Assembly: GCA_014084085.1 (NCBI GenBank)
Contig: NPFB01000020.1
Coordinates: forward strand, 1 to 21,430
Direction of reading: 5' to 3'
Source of the DNA: Hondaea fermentalgiana
Taxonomy: Eukaryota; Sar; Bigyra; Thraustochytrida; Thraustochytriidae
Length of the DNA stretch: 21,430 nt
Positions 1 to 10,012 of the stretch are shown in pieces (positions within the stretch are counted from its first letter, which is position 1; each line of letters begins with the position of its first letter). A program made the translations under genes and the position numbers. A model generated the notes under the pieces. It searched no databases. It was not told the origin of the DNA and saw only the letters and a program-made list of their open reading frames with translations.

Positions 1-3000
1 TTCCCGCTGGCGGTGCTGGGCTACCGGCTCAGGTTCGACGAGCAGGCGACGCCGCCACTGCCGCCCAGCCTGCGCGCGAGCAACCTCGTGCCCCGCGCGC
101 ACGCGCTCTGGGCCCACGAGAAGAAGCGCAAGCGCAAGCTCGGCCTCGTGCGCGTCCTGGCCAAGCTCTCGTGGCCCTTCTTGGTCATGGGCGGCATCAT
201 GTCCGTGGTGCAAGGGCTCGCCACGGCCGTCGCCCGGCCGCTCCTCATCCGGGCGCTCATCAGCGAGCTCGAGCGCGGCCAGGACCGCGACGACGCGACG
301 CTGCTCACCTACGTCGCCCTCCTGGCCGCGGCGCTGCTCCTCGAGGGGTACTCGTCCGTCTCGCTCAAACACGCGCTCTCGGACTTTCTGGGCCCGCTCT
401 GGTTCACCACGGCCGGGGCGCTCATCCAGCGCCAGGCCCTGAGCATCCCCGGGGGCGTCACTTCAATCCAGGAGAGCTCTCTGCTCGGTAACGACCTCAT
501 GCGCACCTTCGAGAACCTCAAGTTCATGTGCCTGCTTCCCATGTCGCTCGTGGCCCTCGCCGGCGGCATCTCCGTCTTGATCGTCTCCATTGGCAAGGCC
601 AGCGTGGTGGGACTCTGTGTCATGGTGGCAATCCTCGCCGTGAACGGCCGGCTCGCGCACCTTGCGCAGATTGCCGAGGAGCAGGATCTTGACGCCAGCG
701 ACGCGCGACTCTCCTTGCTCTCCCAGGTCATCTCGAGCATCAAAGCGATCAAACTGAGTGCATGGGAAGACAGCTTTGGCGAGCTGGTCAAGCAGGCACG
801 CGTCGTGGAAATGGCCTGTCTCGCACGCTACCGCACGCTCTCTCAATCGGGCGTTCAGCTCGGACGCGCCACCCCAACGGTGTGCGCGGCTGTGTCCTTC
901 ATATACATGGTCAGTGTCTCGGAGAGCGTCAATGCTGCAGACGTTTTTGCGGCCCTCAATGTCTTTTTGAACCTTCGTCTGCCTCTCATTCTCATTCCAG
1001 AGTGCATTACCTACCTTGGCGCCTTGCAAATTACGCTGCGTCGACTGGACCGCTACCTCCGTCTCGACCCCGTCGAGGCCGCCAAGCCCCTCGAAGATGG
1101 CTTGCCGGCTGACGCGGTGCCGGAAGTTCTTCGCCTTCGAGGCTCCTTTGCGTGGCATGGCGGCATGGTGGCGCAGGAGATGCTCAAGCAAGAGGAAGGG
1201 GCAGATCATGCTTCAGCCTCTCCAACAAGGGCGACAGCAGCTGTCGAGACCACACTGCCGGGCCCCGAGGAATCGTCAACTTTGACGTCTTCATTTACGG
1301 CCTTCATGCTTCAGGACCTTGATGTCGAGCTCCCTCGCGGCGCCCGATGTGCTGTGCTGGGCGAGGTTGGCAGCGGCAAGTCTTCGCTGCTCGCAGCCGT
1401 GCTCGGAGAACTCAAAGGTCTCGCGCTTCCTGGATCCGTTTCAGCCCCCTCGAATGATTTTGGCGCGCTCAGCAAGGCCTTTGTGCCTCAAGCCAGCTTT
1501 GTCATCAGCGGCACAATTCGGGAAAACCTTCTCTTTGGTCTCCCCGATCCACGCGACGACTCCTTTTTCGAACCGGCCTTGCGCCGCTCCGCTCTGTGGG
1601 ATGACCTGCAACGCTTCCCGCATGGCCTGGATACGGCTGTTGGCGAGAGGGGCGTCACCCTCTCCGGGGGGCAAAAGGCGCGCCTCGCCGTTGCACGTGC
1701 ACTTTACGCCACCCCGCAGCTCTACGTTTTTGACGACGTACTGGCCGCGGTGGATGCACCCATTTGTCGACACCTCATTGAACACGTTTTCGAGGGTGTG
1801 GACGAAGGCGCGACGCTGATTGCTTCGATCAACCAGTACGCCTTTCTTGGATCCTTTACGCATTTTATCTGGCTTGGCAAGAATGGTCGCGTCAAACGTC
1901 AGGGCCAATTGACGCCTGAACTTGTTGAAGAAATACAGCGCGAAATGGAACGCTTCTCGAAAAGCCTAGACGACGAACCGGCACAAGCTGAGGGAGGTGA
2001 TGTAAACAAGGCCGAGGGCGACGAGAATGCAAACGCCGCAGCGCCTCCCGGGGCGGAAGAAGACTTTGACCTCGTTGATCGAGAACCTTCCATCTTGTCC
2101 ACGGGCTCGAGGCGCCAAAGCAGCGCCGTCCCAGGCGACCGTCAGGGAGGAGGAGGAGGAGGAGGAGGAGGGGATGACGATGACGACAGCAAGGTGTCTG
2201 ACGATCTCGTCAAAATGGAGCTGCGGACGACGGGCTCAATCTCTTGGCGCGTGATCAGCGCTTACGCGCGCGGGATGGGCTACGTGAATATCGTACTTGC
2301 CTGTATTTGTGGTATTTGTGCCTATGCGTCAATGGCCTTGGGCGACTTGTGGCTTGCCTCGTACCTGCGTACGAGCGGCGACGCGGATGCAAAGTCGAAC
2401 CTATTTTTCGCGCTCGTCTACGGAGCTGCCTGCGTGGCCTTTCTCCTTTTCCTCATGCTCACGAGCGGCATCTTCTCCTATGCCGGCGTGCGTGCATCGC
2501 AGGGTCTGCACGACAAGTGCATGGAGAAGGTGCTGCATGCACCAATCTCCTGGTTCGAGGCAACCCCAAGCGGGCGCATTCTGAGTCGCTTCAGCACAGA
2601 TATTGGCATCGTGGACCAGCAGCTGAGCCGGTTCTCAGACAACCTATTTCAGCTCAGTATGACCACCTTGGCGCTCATCGTCGTGGTCGTTGCGCTCGTG
2701 CCTCCGGTGCTGGCAGCAGTGGCTGTTTCGGCAGTCCTCTACAGCTTTCAGGTTGTTGCGGTGGATCGCACAAATCGTGAAGTGAAGCGATCCGCAAACA
2801 TGGCCATGAGCCCCGTGCAAACGATTGTGAACGAGAGCGTGCAGGGGCGACTTTCTCTGCGCGCCTTTAGTTCAGGCCGTGGCGCCGACGAGCAGGCGAC
2901 AATGTTATACTTTCAGGAAAAGTTTTGGGCTGCCTGCGACGGCTGGAACCGGCCCTCATTTATCTCTCTTTCGCTGGTCAATTTCTCGATGCTTCTTGCG

Positions 3001-4149
3001 TACTTTATCAGCTTCATCATCAGCACCTCTGTGGGTGTGGTCATTGTGTTGGACAAGGACCTCGACCCTTCCTCTGCAGCGCTTTCGCTGACGTATTCGC
3101 TGCTCGTAAGTTACTTTGGCTTGCACGCTGCCTTCATCTACAGCATTGTCAAGGTTTCTCTCGCCTCCTTGGAACGAGTGCTCGAGTTCGTAAGTGACGA
3201 TGTGCCACAAGAGCCTGAGTGGCGGCTTCCCGACGATCCGATGACGCTGGTCCGACTCGAGAAGGAAAGACTTTTCACAGAGGAGCGAGTGAGACCCTTG
3301 CACAAGCGAATCGGAGATCTCGAAGAAGGGCCTGGCGCCCCGAGCCCGTCCGAGACCACAGACACGTGGCCTCATATTGCCTCGATCAACTTTGTTGATG
3401 TTGGCCTCGTGTACAGACCGGGCCTGCCCTTTTCTCTGCGCCACGTTAGCTTTGACATTGAGTCCCAAGAGCGGGTTGCGATTGTCGGAAAATCGGGCGC
3501 GGGCAAGTCATCCATTATTGGTCTCTTGTTCCGCGTGTATCCATTGACCGAAGGTAAAATCATTATCGGAGGCCGCGATATTGGCTCGTTGGGCCTGGTC
3601 ACTTTGCGTGAAGCTTTTAGCGTCATCCCTCAAGAACCAATGCTTCTCGCAGGCACTGTGCGCAAGAATCTGGACCCCTTTGGTGCATACGAGCAGAGTG
3701 ATCTCATCAATGCACTCTTGCAGTCCGGTATTGCCCAGAGTCGAGAAATTGCGGAGGAGCTCTTGGAGATTGACATTGGCGACAATGCCTCTGCACTCTC
3801 GGCGGGCCAGCGTCAGCTCTTATCCTTTGCTCGGATCATTCTCCAGCCACGCCCCATCATTGTCTGCGACGAGCCCACGAGCTTCCTCGACGAGGCGAGC
3901 GACACTGCTGTGCAGCGGGTGTTGCGAAGCCTCCCAGGCACCAAGCTTATGATTGCGCATCGTTTGAACACGATCGTTTCCTCAGACAAAATCATCGTCA
4001 TGGATAAGGGCCGCGTTTCGGAGATTGGCGCGCCAGCCAGCTTGCTGAAGAAGCCACATGGTCTTTTTCGGAAAATGGCCGTGGCAGCTAACTTGCAGCA
4101 CGAGGCACTCGACTACGGCGCTCAAGGATCTCGCAAAAATGACATGTAA
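1..4149 (+). CDS. ABCC (MRP-type) ABC transporter, 5' partial
   Basis: The frame is open from base 1, so the true start lies upstream; about 1382 residues are visible. Residue numbers here count from the GTG at 13. The order is TMD1 (about 50-330), NBD1, linker, TMD2 (about 755-1050), NBD2, the core layout of full-length ABCC exporters, which move conjugated organic anions or drugs across plasma or vacuolar membranes using ATP. NBD1 has Walker A GEVGSGKSS (about 450), Q-loop FVPQ, signature LSGGQ (about 550) and Walker B ending VFDD. NBD2 has Walker A GKSGAGKSS (about 1159), signature LSAGQ (about 1262), Walker B VCDE and H-loop MIAH. NBD1 has Asp instead of the catalytic Glu, as usual in ABCC, and also lacks the H-loop His. 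The inter-domain linker is acidic with a Gly then Asp run. No intron is seen. Only the N-terminal part before TMD1 is missing. Family is certain; substrate is unknown. Confidence 0.95.
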   Translation, partial: FPLAVLGYRLRFDEQATPPLPPSLRASNLVPRAHALWAHEKKRKRKLGLVRVLAKLSWPFLVMGGIMSVVQGLATAVARPLLIRALISELERGQDRDDATLLTYVALLAAALLLEGYSSVSLKHALSDFLGPLWFTTAGALIQRQALSIPGGVTSIQESSLLGNDLMRTFENLKFMCLLPMSLVALAGGISVLIVSIGKASVVGLCVMVAILAVNGRLAHLAQIAEEQDLDASDARLSLLSQVISSIKAIKLSAWEDSFGELVKQARVVEMACLARYRTLSQSGVQLGRATPTVCAAVSFIYMVSVSESVNAADVFAALNVFLNLRLPLILIPECITYLGALQITLRRLDRYLRLDPVEAAKPLEDGLPADAVPEVLRLRGSFAWHGGMVAQEMLKQEEGADHASASPTRATAAVETTLPGPEESSTLTSSFTAFMLQDLDVELPRGARCAVLGEVGSGKSSLLAAVLGELKGLALPGSVSAPSNDFGALSKAFVPQASFVISGTIRENLLFGLPDPRDDSFFEPALRRSALWDDLQRFPHGLDTAVGERGVTLSGGQKARLAVARALYATPQLYVFDDVLAAVDAPICRHLIEHVFEGVDEGATLIASINQYAFLGSFTHFIWLGKNGRVKRQGQLTPELVEEIQREMERFSKSLDDEPAQAEGGDVNKAEGDENANAAAPPGAEEDFDLVDREPSILSTGSRRQSSAVPGDRQGGGGGGGGGDDDDDSKVSDDLVKMELRTTGSISWRVISAYARGMGYVNIVLACICGICAYASMALGDLWLASYLRTSGDADAKSNLFFALVYGAACVAFLLFLMLTSGIFSYAGVRASQGLHDKCMEKVLHAPISWFEATPSGRILSRFSTDIGIVDQQLSRFSDNLFQLSMTTLALIVVVVALVPPVLAAVAVSAVLYSFQVVAVDRTNREVKRSANMAMSPVQTIVNESVQGRLSLRAFSSGRGADEQATMLYFQEKFWAACDGWNRPSFISLSLVNFSMLLAYFISFIISTSVGVVIVLDKDLDPSSAALSLTYSLLVSYFGLHAAFIYSIVKVSLASLERVLEFVSDDVPQEPEWRLPDDPMTLVRLEKERLFTEERVRPLHKRIGDLEEGPGAPSPSETTDTWPHIASINFVDVGLVYRPGLPFSLRHVSFDIESQERVAIVGKSGAGKSSIIGLLFRVYPLTEGKIIIGGRDIGSLGLVTLREAFSVIPQEPMLLAGTVRKNLDPFGAYEQSDLINALLQSGIAQSREIAEELLEIDIGDNASALSAGQRQLLSFARIILQPRPIIVCDEPTSFLDEASDTAVQRVLRSLPGTKLMIAHRLNTIVSSDKIIVMDKGRVSEIGAPASLLKKPHGLFRKMAVAANLQHEALDYGAQGSRKNDM
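2145..2175 (+). repeat. (GGA)n microsatellite in the ABCC linker
   Basis: Uninterrupted GGA triplets encode the poly-Gly part of the linker between NBD1 and TMD2 and are followed by GAT/GAC codons for a poly-Asp run. The triplet period keeps the frame, so length variation would be tolerated in a flexible linker. Confidence 0.85.
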
Positions 4150-4274
4150 AGTCTCTAAAATTGTATTCCTGTATTTTCGTTTCTTTTGGTTTCGCTCTCT
4201 CTCTCATTTTCGCGTGCGCATTTGCCAGCATACACATTATCTGCCAGCATTCGCACATCATGAGTCTGCCTACT

Positions 4275-4303
4275 TGTCTGTCTGTCCGTCTGTCTGTCTG
4301 TCT
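4275..4303. repeat. (TGTC)n microsatellite
   Basis: About seven imperfect TGTC/TCTG units lie in the 156-nt gap between the convergent ABCC and HIR genes, ending just next to the HIR stop codon. They would fall in the 3' UTR of one or both transcripts. Confidence 0.8.
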
Positions 4304-4305
4304 AC

Positions 4306-5600
4306 CTACTCCATCGGATGCACTGCGTTGCCGCCATTGTTTAGCATACGAGTCATGGAAGACGACCGCGGTGCGATAGTTCCATTCGCGGCATGCGCTT
4401 GCATGAAAGCAGAACGAATTTGTGACATGGCATCATTTGAGTTTGACGGAACAAAGACAGTTGAAGACTTGGATTGCGCTCCGATCTCTGCGCCACAGGG
4501 AAACGAGTTTTACAACAAGAAACGTTAGTTTTCGTCAGCGCTATGCGAGCCGCCTCGGGGCCTTTTCGCAATAACGTACCTTTGAGAGTGTCCATGTACT
4601 GCGTCATGAGCATCAGCTCGAGGACTTGCTGCGAGTTCACATCGGAAACGTCATTTGAGAATGCTTTGACACTCTCGCGAAGGCCCTCAACAATGGCTTG
4701 ACGTTGTCTGGCGATACCCACACCCGCAAGGTACTTGCTCTCTGCATCTGCCTCGGCAGCCTTGACAACAAGAATCTTCTCGGCTTCTGCTTTGTCGGTA
4801 GCAGCGACGCGCTTGCGCTGGGCGGCATTGATCTCATTCATGGCTTCCTTGACCGTGCGGTTAGGATTGATGTCCGTAAGCAGAGTCTGCACAACAGTGT
4901 ATCCGTATGCCTCGAGAGCGCTGAGGTCCTTTTTCACGATTGCAGCAATCTCGTCTTTGGAGTCGAAGACATCATCGAGCTTGTGCTTGGGCACCGAGCT
5001 GCGGATCGAGTCGAAAACATATGATGTAATCTGACTGCGCGGATTCGTGAGCTTGTAAAAGGCCTCGTACGCCTGGTCAAGCTGAACTTCGTATTGTACA
5101 GAAACCATGACCTGTTGTGTTATTTGCGCGCAAATGAGTCAGATTTTCTGGTTGACTGAGACTGAAAGGCAACCGGCGATGAACCGAGACTCTGTGCCTT
5201 TGCGAAGAGAAAAAAGTGACATGTGGACCTACGTTGATGAAGACGTTGTCGATACTGTGCGATGTAAATGACGCAGCGGGTTGTAACGAACCGACACCAA
5301 TAAGAAAGGTGCGTTAGGCTTCCAAACAAAAGGCGTGCCATCAAAGTCGCGAAAGACTCTTTTCATGAAAGAGAAAAGAACAAATCGAAGCAAAGCACAG
5401 CGATTAACTTACGTCTTCGTCTCAACTGAGACATCGAGCTGCTGAACGCGAAGTGAGAGGCTGCCAGCGACGCACTCGCCAACGCAGCATGCGACCAAGT
5501 TGAGGCCGGCGCGGCCTTGTCGCATGTACTTTCCGCATCTTTCCACAAAGATGACACGGTCGTTTGGCACTGCCGCCACGCAACAGCAAGAGCACGACAT
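4306..5600 (-). CDS. Hypersensitive-induced-reaction (HIR) SPFH/prohibitin-domain protein, four exons
   Basis: Spliced model on the minus strand: exons 5600-5413, 5254-5233 (22 nt), 5111-4580 and 4487-4306, giving 307 aa. All three introns (158, 121 and 92 nt) are GT-AG with donors GTAAGT, GTAGGT and GTACGT. The joined protein follows the plant-type HIR pattern: Cys-rich N-terminus (MSCSCCCV), then LSLRVQQLDV, ETKTIDNVFIN, VSVQYEV, a long Ala/Glu helix (KAEAEKIL), LMTQYMDTLKEIGA and SKSSTVFVP. HIR proteins are membrane-microdomain scaffolds, lipid-anchored through N-terminal Cys/Gly residues, that oligomerise through the SPFH (PHB) domain; in plants they link to immune signalling and cell death. 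Usual length is about 285 aa; the extra residues are a tail after the VP motif. The start has A at -3. The gene is convergent with the ABCC gene. The last exon is supported by KEIGA-SKSS family matching and by an in-frame TAG at 4308-4306. Its role in this organism is unknown. Confidence 0.9.
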
Positions 5601-5944
5601 TCTGAACTCTGAAGACTGCGCCTGTCTGCACGATGGACGAGACGATTCGAACGAGTTTCGATTTTAACGGTCTGTTTTGATGTCTCTGGACTCTTTGCGA
5701 GAAACTTGCCGACCACTTGCCGCTCACGCACCCACTAGCTGCTCCATAGTAGTCCTACCAACGTTACTTGAAGTTCTAGTATTGTGACTAATACGAGATC
5801 CGTTTCAACGGATCTTGTGCCCTCCTTACTTTGGCAGGTGGACCGCACCTACCAGCCCAGTACGGGAGCGTAAGCACATCACGATTGTTAGTAAATTATA
5901 CTTTCTCATCACGAGCAGTCAGTTACACAGCAATTTCAGGTCAA
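5601..5944. other. Intergenic region upstream of the HIR gene
   Basis: The gap lies between the HIR start codon and the last exon of the membrane-protein pseudogene, both on the minus strand, so it should hold the HIR promoter and 5' UTR. I see no gene. The only notable element is a short perfect inverted repeat at 5796-5815, listed separately. Confidence 0.6.
5796..5815. repeat. Perfect 9-bp inverted repeat, 2-nt spacer
   Basis: AGATCCGTT and AACGGATCT are exact reverse complements separated by TC. It lies about 200 nt upstream of the HIR start codon. It could be a binding site for a dimeric factor or chance; the sequence does not say which. Confidence 0.6.
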
Positions 5945-7657
5945 TTATGTCCCAGTGGAGTTGTAGCCAATGAACTTGCAATTGCGGCCAATGAGATCTG
6001 CGAAGCGCAATGCGTGATTTACAGTGTTAGTTTTATTTTCCTTTCTTTCTTTTCGCGCTTATAATCCATTGATACTTACTGGCTTCAGGCGGCATGCATG
6101 AGCAAGCGTTAGTGGAAGTACACCATGCAGTTCTGACAGATCCAGACTCGGAGTTAAAAAAAAGGGTCAAGGCCAACGAAAGTCCCGTAATCGTTGCTAA
6201 AGTCATGCTGACAAGACGAACCCGAAAAGGAATGACTTGCCAAACGGTGTGTAATGGGCACGAGTGAAGGAACTGCTCAATGACGATGCAAACGCAGTCA
6301 GTGGCTGCTTCTGCGAGTAGCTGTCCAAGGGTGAGTCAGAAATAGAGCTTTACATCCACTTGCTGCTCGAATGGATCCTCAAGATCAGCAAAGAACGGGA
6401 GAGGTAGCGTGAGAATAGTATCGTAGCACAAGAGAATGAGCCCAAGGACAAGCCAAAGAGCCAAATGTTCGGATTCATCTCCCCGAGCGCCAACAATGCA
6501 TACCATTCTGTTTCTGCAAACTGGAAAGCGCGCGTCTGAGCATCATCCGGGATCCAGCAATGCGTTATCGGAGCAATCACAGCGCTTCTGTGTTTCGCTG
6601 CGTCATCGCTCCATCTGAATCGCCTTTGCAGCGATAAACACAATTTGTTGGCAAAGAATTTTTCTCGCTCACGAATCGTCAGTCGAAAACCGACCTCTTG
6701 CAGCGTGGAGAGCAAGATAAAAATGGTGTACCTGGCCCCATCCTGAATTTTCGTGGCCAAAAGTCGATACCATGTAGCCAAAAATACTTGCACGACGAGG
6801 ACGAGGATCCACGCGTAATGGCGCCGAAGCTCAACGGTTCCATTTCCGAATCTTGGACTCATTGCAACAAAGCACGCCGTGCTCCGCGCTGTGAAATAGA
6901 AAAACTCGCGAATGATCGGCCAAATGACGCAGAGAAACACGAGATCGCCGACGCCTTTGAACATGTCATATACTTCCATGAGAAAAAGACCGAGCGCACA
7001 TATGGCCACGAGACCAAGACTCGCCATCCACACCCGGCTTTGACGAGGCAAAAACAGAAAGAGGAGGACGGTTGGAAGAATGAACGCGATTTGCGCACCG
7101 AGTTCTGGCAATTCAGCTTTTCTTTCGTCTTGACTAAGATAAAAGGACATCAAAACAACGTAGGCTGCAGCCTGCACCCCGAGCAAAATACTTTTCCGGA
7201 AGGTGTCAAGCCTGACAATCAGGGCAAATGATACGGCAGGAAACATGATGATGGGCAAGACAACAGGAATATTGCCATATTCAAAGTCGTGACACCAAAT
7301 TCGACCGAGAAATCCGCCCTTTTCTCTGCGCCTACAAATCTCTGTGAGCGACAGCAGCGGCTCTCGTTTTGAAAAGTCGACGTCAAGCTCAAGTTGCTGA
7401 ACTCTGAAGAAGAGCCAGGGCAGAAGACTCACGAGTGCAACAAGAAAGGTACATGCGGCGAGACGCGCGGAAAGAGACAACGCCCAGTACACGGCACCTC
7501 TCAATGACGGACGTGGCTGAGCCCAGATGGGGCTTTCAGACCGATGTGTACCCGCATCCTTTGGGGCTACGCGAACAGCTTCGGCAGACTTGCTGCTTCC
7601 GTTGATCTTACGCGCGCACTCGCTGGCATCCTCAATGGACTCTTTCGAAGCCCGCAT
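5945..7657 (-). pseudogene. Disrupted paralog of the 8322-10012 multi-pass membrane protein
   Basis: From the first in-frame ATG at 7657 the product runs parallel to the neighbouring protein, sharing SLTEICRRR, RIWCHDFE, WPIIREFFYF, VQVFLATW, IRERE and ETEWYALL. At about 6470-6476, just after GEM, one base is missing relative to the paralog. The frame then shifts and ends at a stop near 6350, giving about 435 aa. In the frame matching the paralog, homology resumes at once (EHLALWLVLGLIL) but meets an in-frame TGA at 6338-6336 where the paralog has Leu. Homology continues to a conserved phase-1 donor (GTAAGT, exon end 6080) and a last exon 5997-5945 with NLIGRNC, matching NLYGQYC in the paralog. 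Two independent lesions with intact splice sites suggest recent decay; sequencing error could explain one. A truncated product lacking the last two membrane segments is the alternative. Confidence 0.8.
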
Positions 7658-8321
7658 CGAACCGGGCAAATTCACCGACCAAATTGGATTTGTGCATCTC
7701 GGCAGAGGCACAGAGGCTTCCGAACAGACAGATAGCTATACACAGTCAAGGCCTTGGTTCAGAGAGAGCCGCTAAATAAATAACAAAGTAGGCCCTACTG
7801 ACAGCCAAAGAGCAAATGCAAGCCTGCTTTGCTTTGCTTTGCTGTTGCGTAGAAAAGCCTAACTTGGCCTTTTGCATTTTATCCGTTTTGCCCACAGCGA
7901 CCATGATGCCATGCGAGCCAGTGATTGATTAGCCACCGGTGGCTGGGCAGCGCAAGATGATGGACCAAGAATAATATGAAGGATGCAAAAAGACAGAGTG
8001 GGACTGAGCTGTTGGCCACACAGATATAAACGTATAGTATATTATTGCATAGAATGAAAAGACGATGTGAGGCAAAAAGCCAAGCTAACGAGCATCCGGA
8101 ACGGCTACGCCATACCAAATACGATTCTCGACACGTTGCCCATAAAATAAAAAACAAAACAGAAGAAGGCCGGTCGTTCTCGTTCTTGTCGCAATTGCCA
8201 ATAATGTAAAGGCACTTTTTCCCCATGTATTCGTAGCCTACGGAGAGAAGTTGATTCTCGGGCAATTCATAGGTCGTGACGCCCCCTGCCGCTCAGGACT
8301 TGCCTGTAGTTCTCTCCATAA
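7658..8321. other. Intergenic region between the tandem paralogs
   Basis: This 664-nt stretch separates the two copies and would carry the promoter of the disrupted one and the 3' UTR of the intact one. It holds a (GCTTT)n run at 7826-7843 and a 14-bp perfect palindrome AGCCACCGGTGGCT at 7931-7944. A 128-codon minus-strand open frame (7879-8265) begins with TTG, has no paralog and looks like chance. The non-initiating frame between 7711 and 7657 could be coding only from a GTG, so I start the pseudogene at the ATG. Confidence 0.6.
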
Positions 8322-10012
8322 CTATGTCTGCGTGTAGGATGAGTTCATATAAGTACAATACTGGCCGTAGAGATCTGAGTTTTCAAAGCAATGGAAAAAG
8401 GAAAGAAGGGAAGAAATGTCATGTGAGAACGGCAATCGTTGCTGCCAAGGTCATCATTACGAAAGAACTTACTGTTTTCCGGTGGCTTGCACGAGCAAAT
8501 GTCGATGTCAGTGCACCACTGCGTTCGAACGGTGCCCGTTTCAGCTTCAAAGAAAAGGGTTAAAGCCAGCGAAAGACCTGTGAAACTCGCAAGTGCGAGA
8601 TTTATAAAACGAACACGGAAAGACATGACTTGCCAGATCACCTGAAGAGGATAGCCATGCATCCTCTGTTCAAGGGTGACACATATACAGTCGACGAGAA
8701 TTTCGGCAATCAATTGGCCGAAAGTCAGAAGAATGTAGGGTTTGATGTTGGGTTTGTCATCGAACGGATGCTCGAGCTCGTTGAAAAAGGGCAACGGGAG
8801 AGTGAGGACCGAACCACGGCTAATGAGGATAAGGCCCAAAACAAGCCACAACGCGAGATGCTCCGCGAGCATCTCGCCCAATGATAGCATCGCGTACCAC
8901 TCCGTCTCTGCAAGTTCATGAGAAACCTTGTGTGAGGTCTTGGAAACCCTTCGCTGCGTCACAGGTGCCACAACGGAGTTTCGTCTGTCGCGAAAGGTGC
9001 CCGACTCACTGCGTCTGAGAGAGCGGAATCGTGCAGCACTTGCGAGAAGATTTTCGCGCTCCCGAATTGTCACACGAAAGACGATCTCCTGAATCGATGA
9101 GAGCATGAGAAAGATGATGTACCTGGTCCTGTCATTGATCTTTGTAGCCATGAGACGAAACCACGTCGCCAAAAAGACCTGTATGACCAGCACGAGAGAC
9201 CAAGCATAGCGACGTCGCACCTCAATGGCTCCGCCTCCAAAATCTGGACTCATTGCCGCAAAGCGAGCAGTTTTTCGTGCCGCAAAGTAAAAGAATTCTC
9301 GAATTATGGGCCACATCATGCATAGAAAAATGAGATCCCCCATCCCCTTGAGAACATCATATGCTTCCATGAGAAAGAGACCGAGGCCGCTCACTGCAAC
9401 AAGGCCTAGACTTGCAAGCCAGATGTGGCTGTTGCGAGGGGAAAAGAGAAACAGGATGATTGTTGGCAGAATAAAGGCGAGCTGCCCAAGAATTCCTTGC
9501 ATTTCGGCCCTCTCCTCATCGGGGCTAAGATAGAACCCCATGACCAGAATATACACGGCGACTTGCGTTGTGAGGAGAATTGTGGTTCGGAGTGCGCCTA
9601 GCTTAACGATGATGGCAAAAGCCACGGCGGGAAACATTAGAATGGGCATGACGACGGGGAAATTGCCAAATTCGAAGTCGTGACACCAAATTCGACTGAT
9701 GGCGGCAAACTTGTCTCTGCGTCTACAGATTTCCGTGAGCGAGTAGACTGGTTCCTTTGCCTGCAAATCGACATCTAGTTTCAACTGCTGGAGTCTGTAA
9801 AATACCCAAGGGGCGAGGCAGACGACTGCCACGGCCCATGCCCAAATAACGAGCTGCGTTGAAAGTGAAAGTCCGATGCAAGTAGCACGTTTCCACGACG
9901 GTCGGGGACGGATCCATGCGGGCAAGTTCTCCTGTGGCACGGAACTCGTTGAACTCATCATCGAGGACCATGCATGGACGCGTCCTTTGCGTCCGGAGAA
10001 AGCGGACCCCAT
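8322..10012 (-). CDS. Multi-pass membrane protein of unrecognised family, two exons
   Basis: Exon 1 is 10012-8473 and exon 2 is 8374-8322, joined by a 98-nt GTAAGT...CAG intron in phase 1, for 530 aa. Without splicing the frame runs on to 8345; the spliced end is preferred because the tandem copy has the same donor, the same phase and a similar 17-residue tail (NLYGQYC here, NLIGRNC there). I count about ten hydrophobic segments, at roughly residues 48-68, 113-135, 139-160, 170-190, 195-215, 221-242, 267-287, 296-312, 372-400, 422-445 and 460-486. A Cys/His stretch RIWCHDFEFGN follows the first loop, and a charged IRERE motif with a basic Ser/Arg loop follows the eighth segment. Residues between SLTEICRRR and the IRERE motif are best conserved between copies. 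I do not recognise the family and assign no function. The start has GCA before ATG and G after it; a second Met pair lies at residues 18-19. Confidence 0.82.

Noticed and set aside
5630..5660. T-loop-like GTTCGAATC on the minus strand, possible tRNA
   Set aside because: The flanking bases do not pair as a T-stem, and no acceptor or anticodon arm can be built around it.
7879..8265. 128-codon hydrophobic minus-strand open frame between the paralogs
   Set aside because: It begins with TTG, has no counterpart beside the other copy and matches nothing I recognise; A/T-rich DNA readily gives Leu/Phe-rich frames.
8345..8472. Read-through C-terminus of the intact membrane protein past the GTAAGT
   Set aside because: The tandem copy has the same donor, phase and a similar spliced tail, whereas the read-through residues are not conserved.
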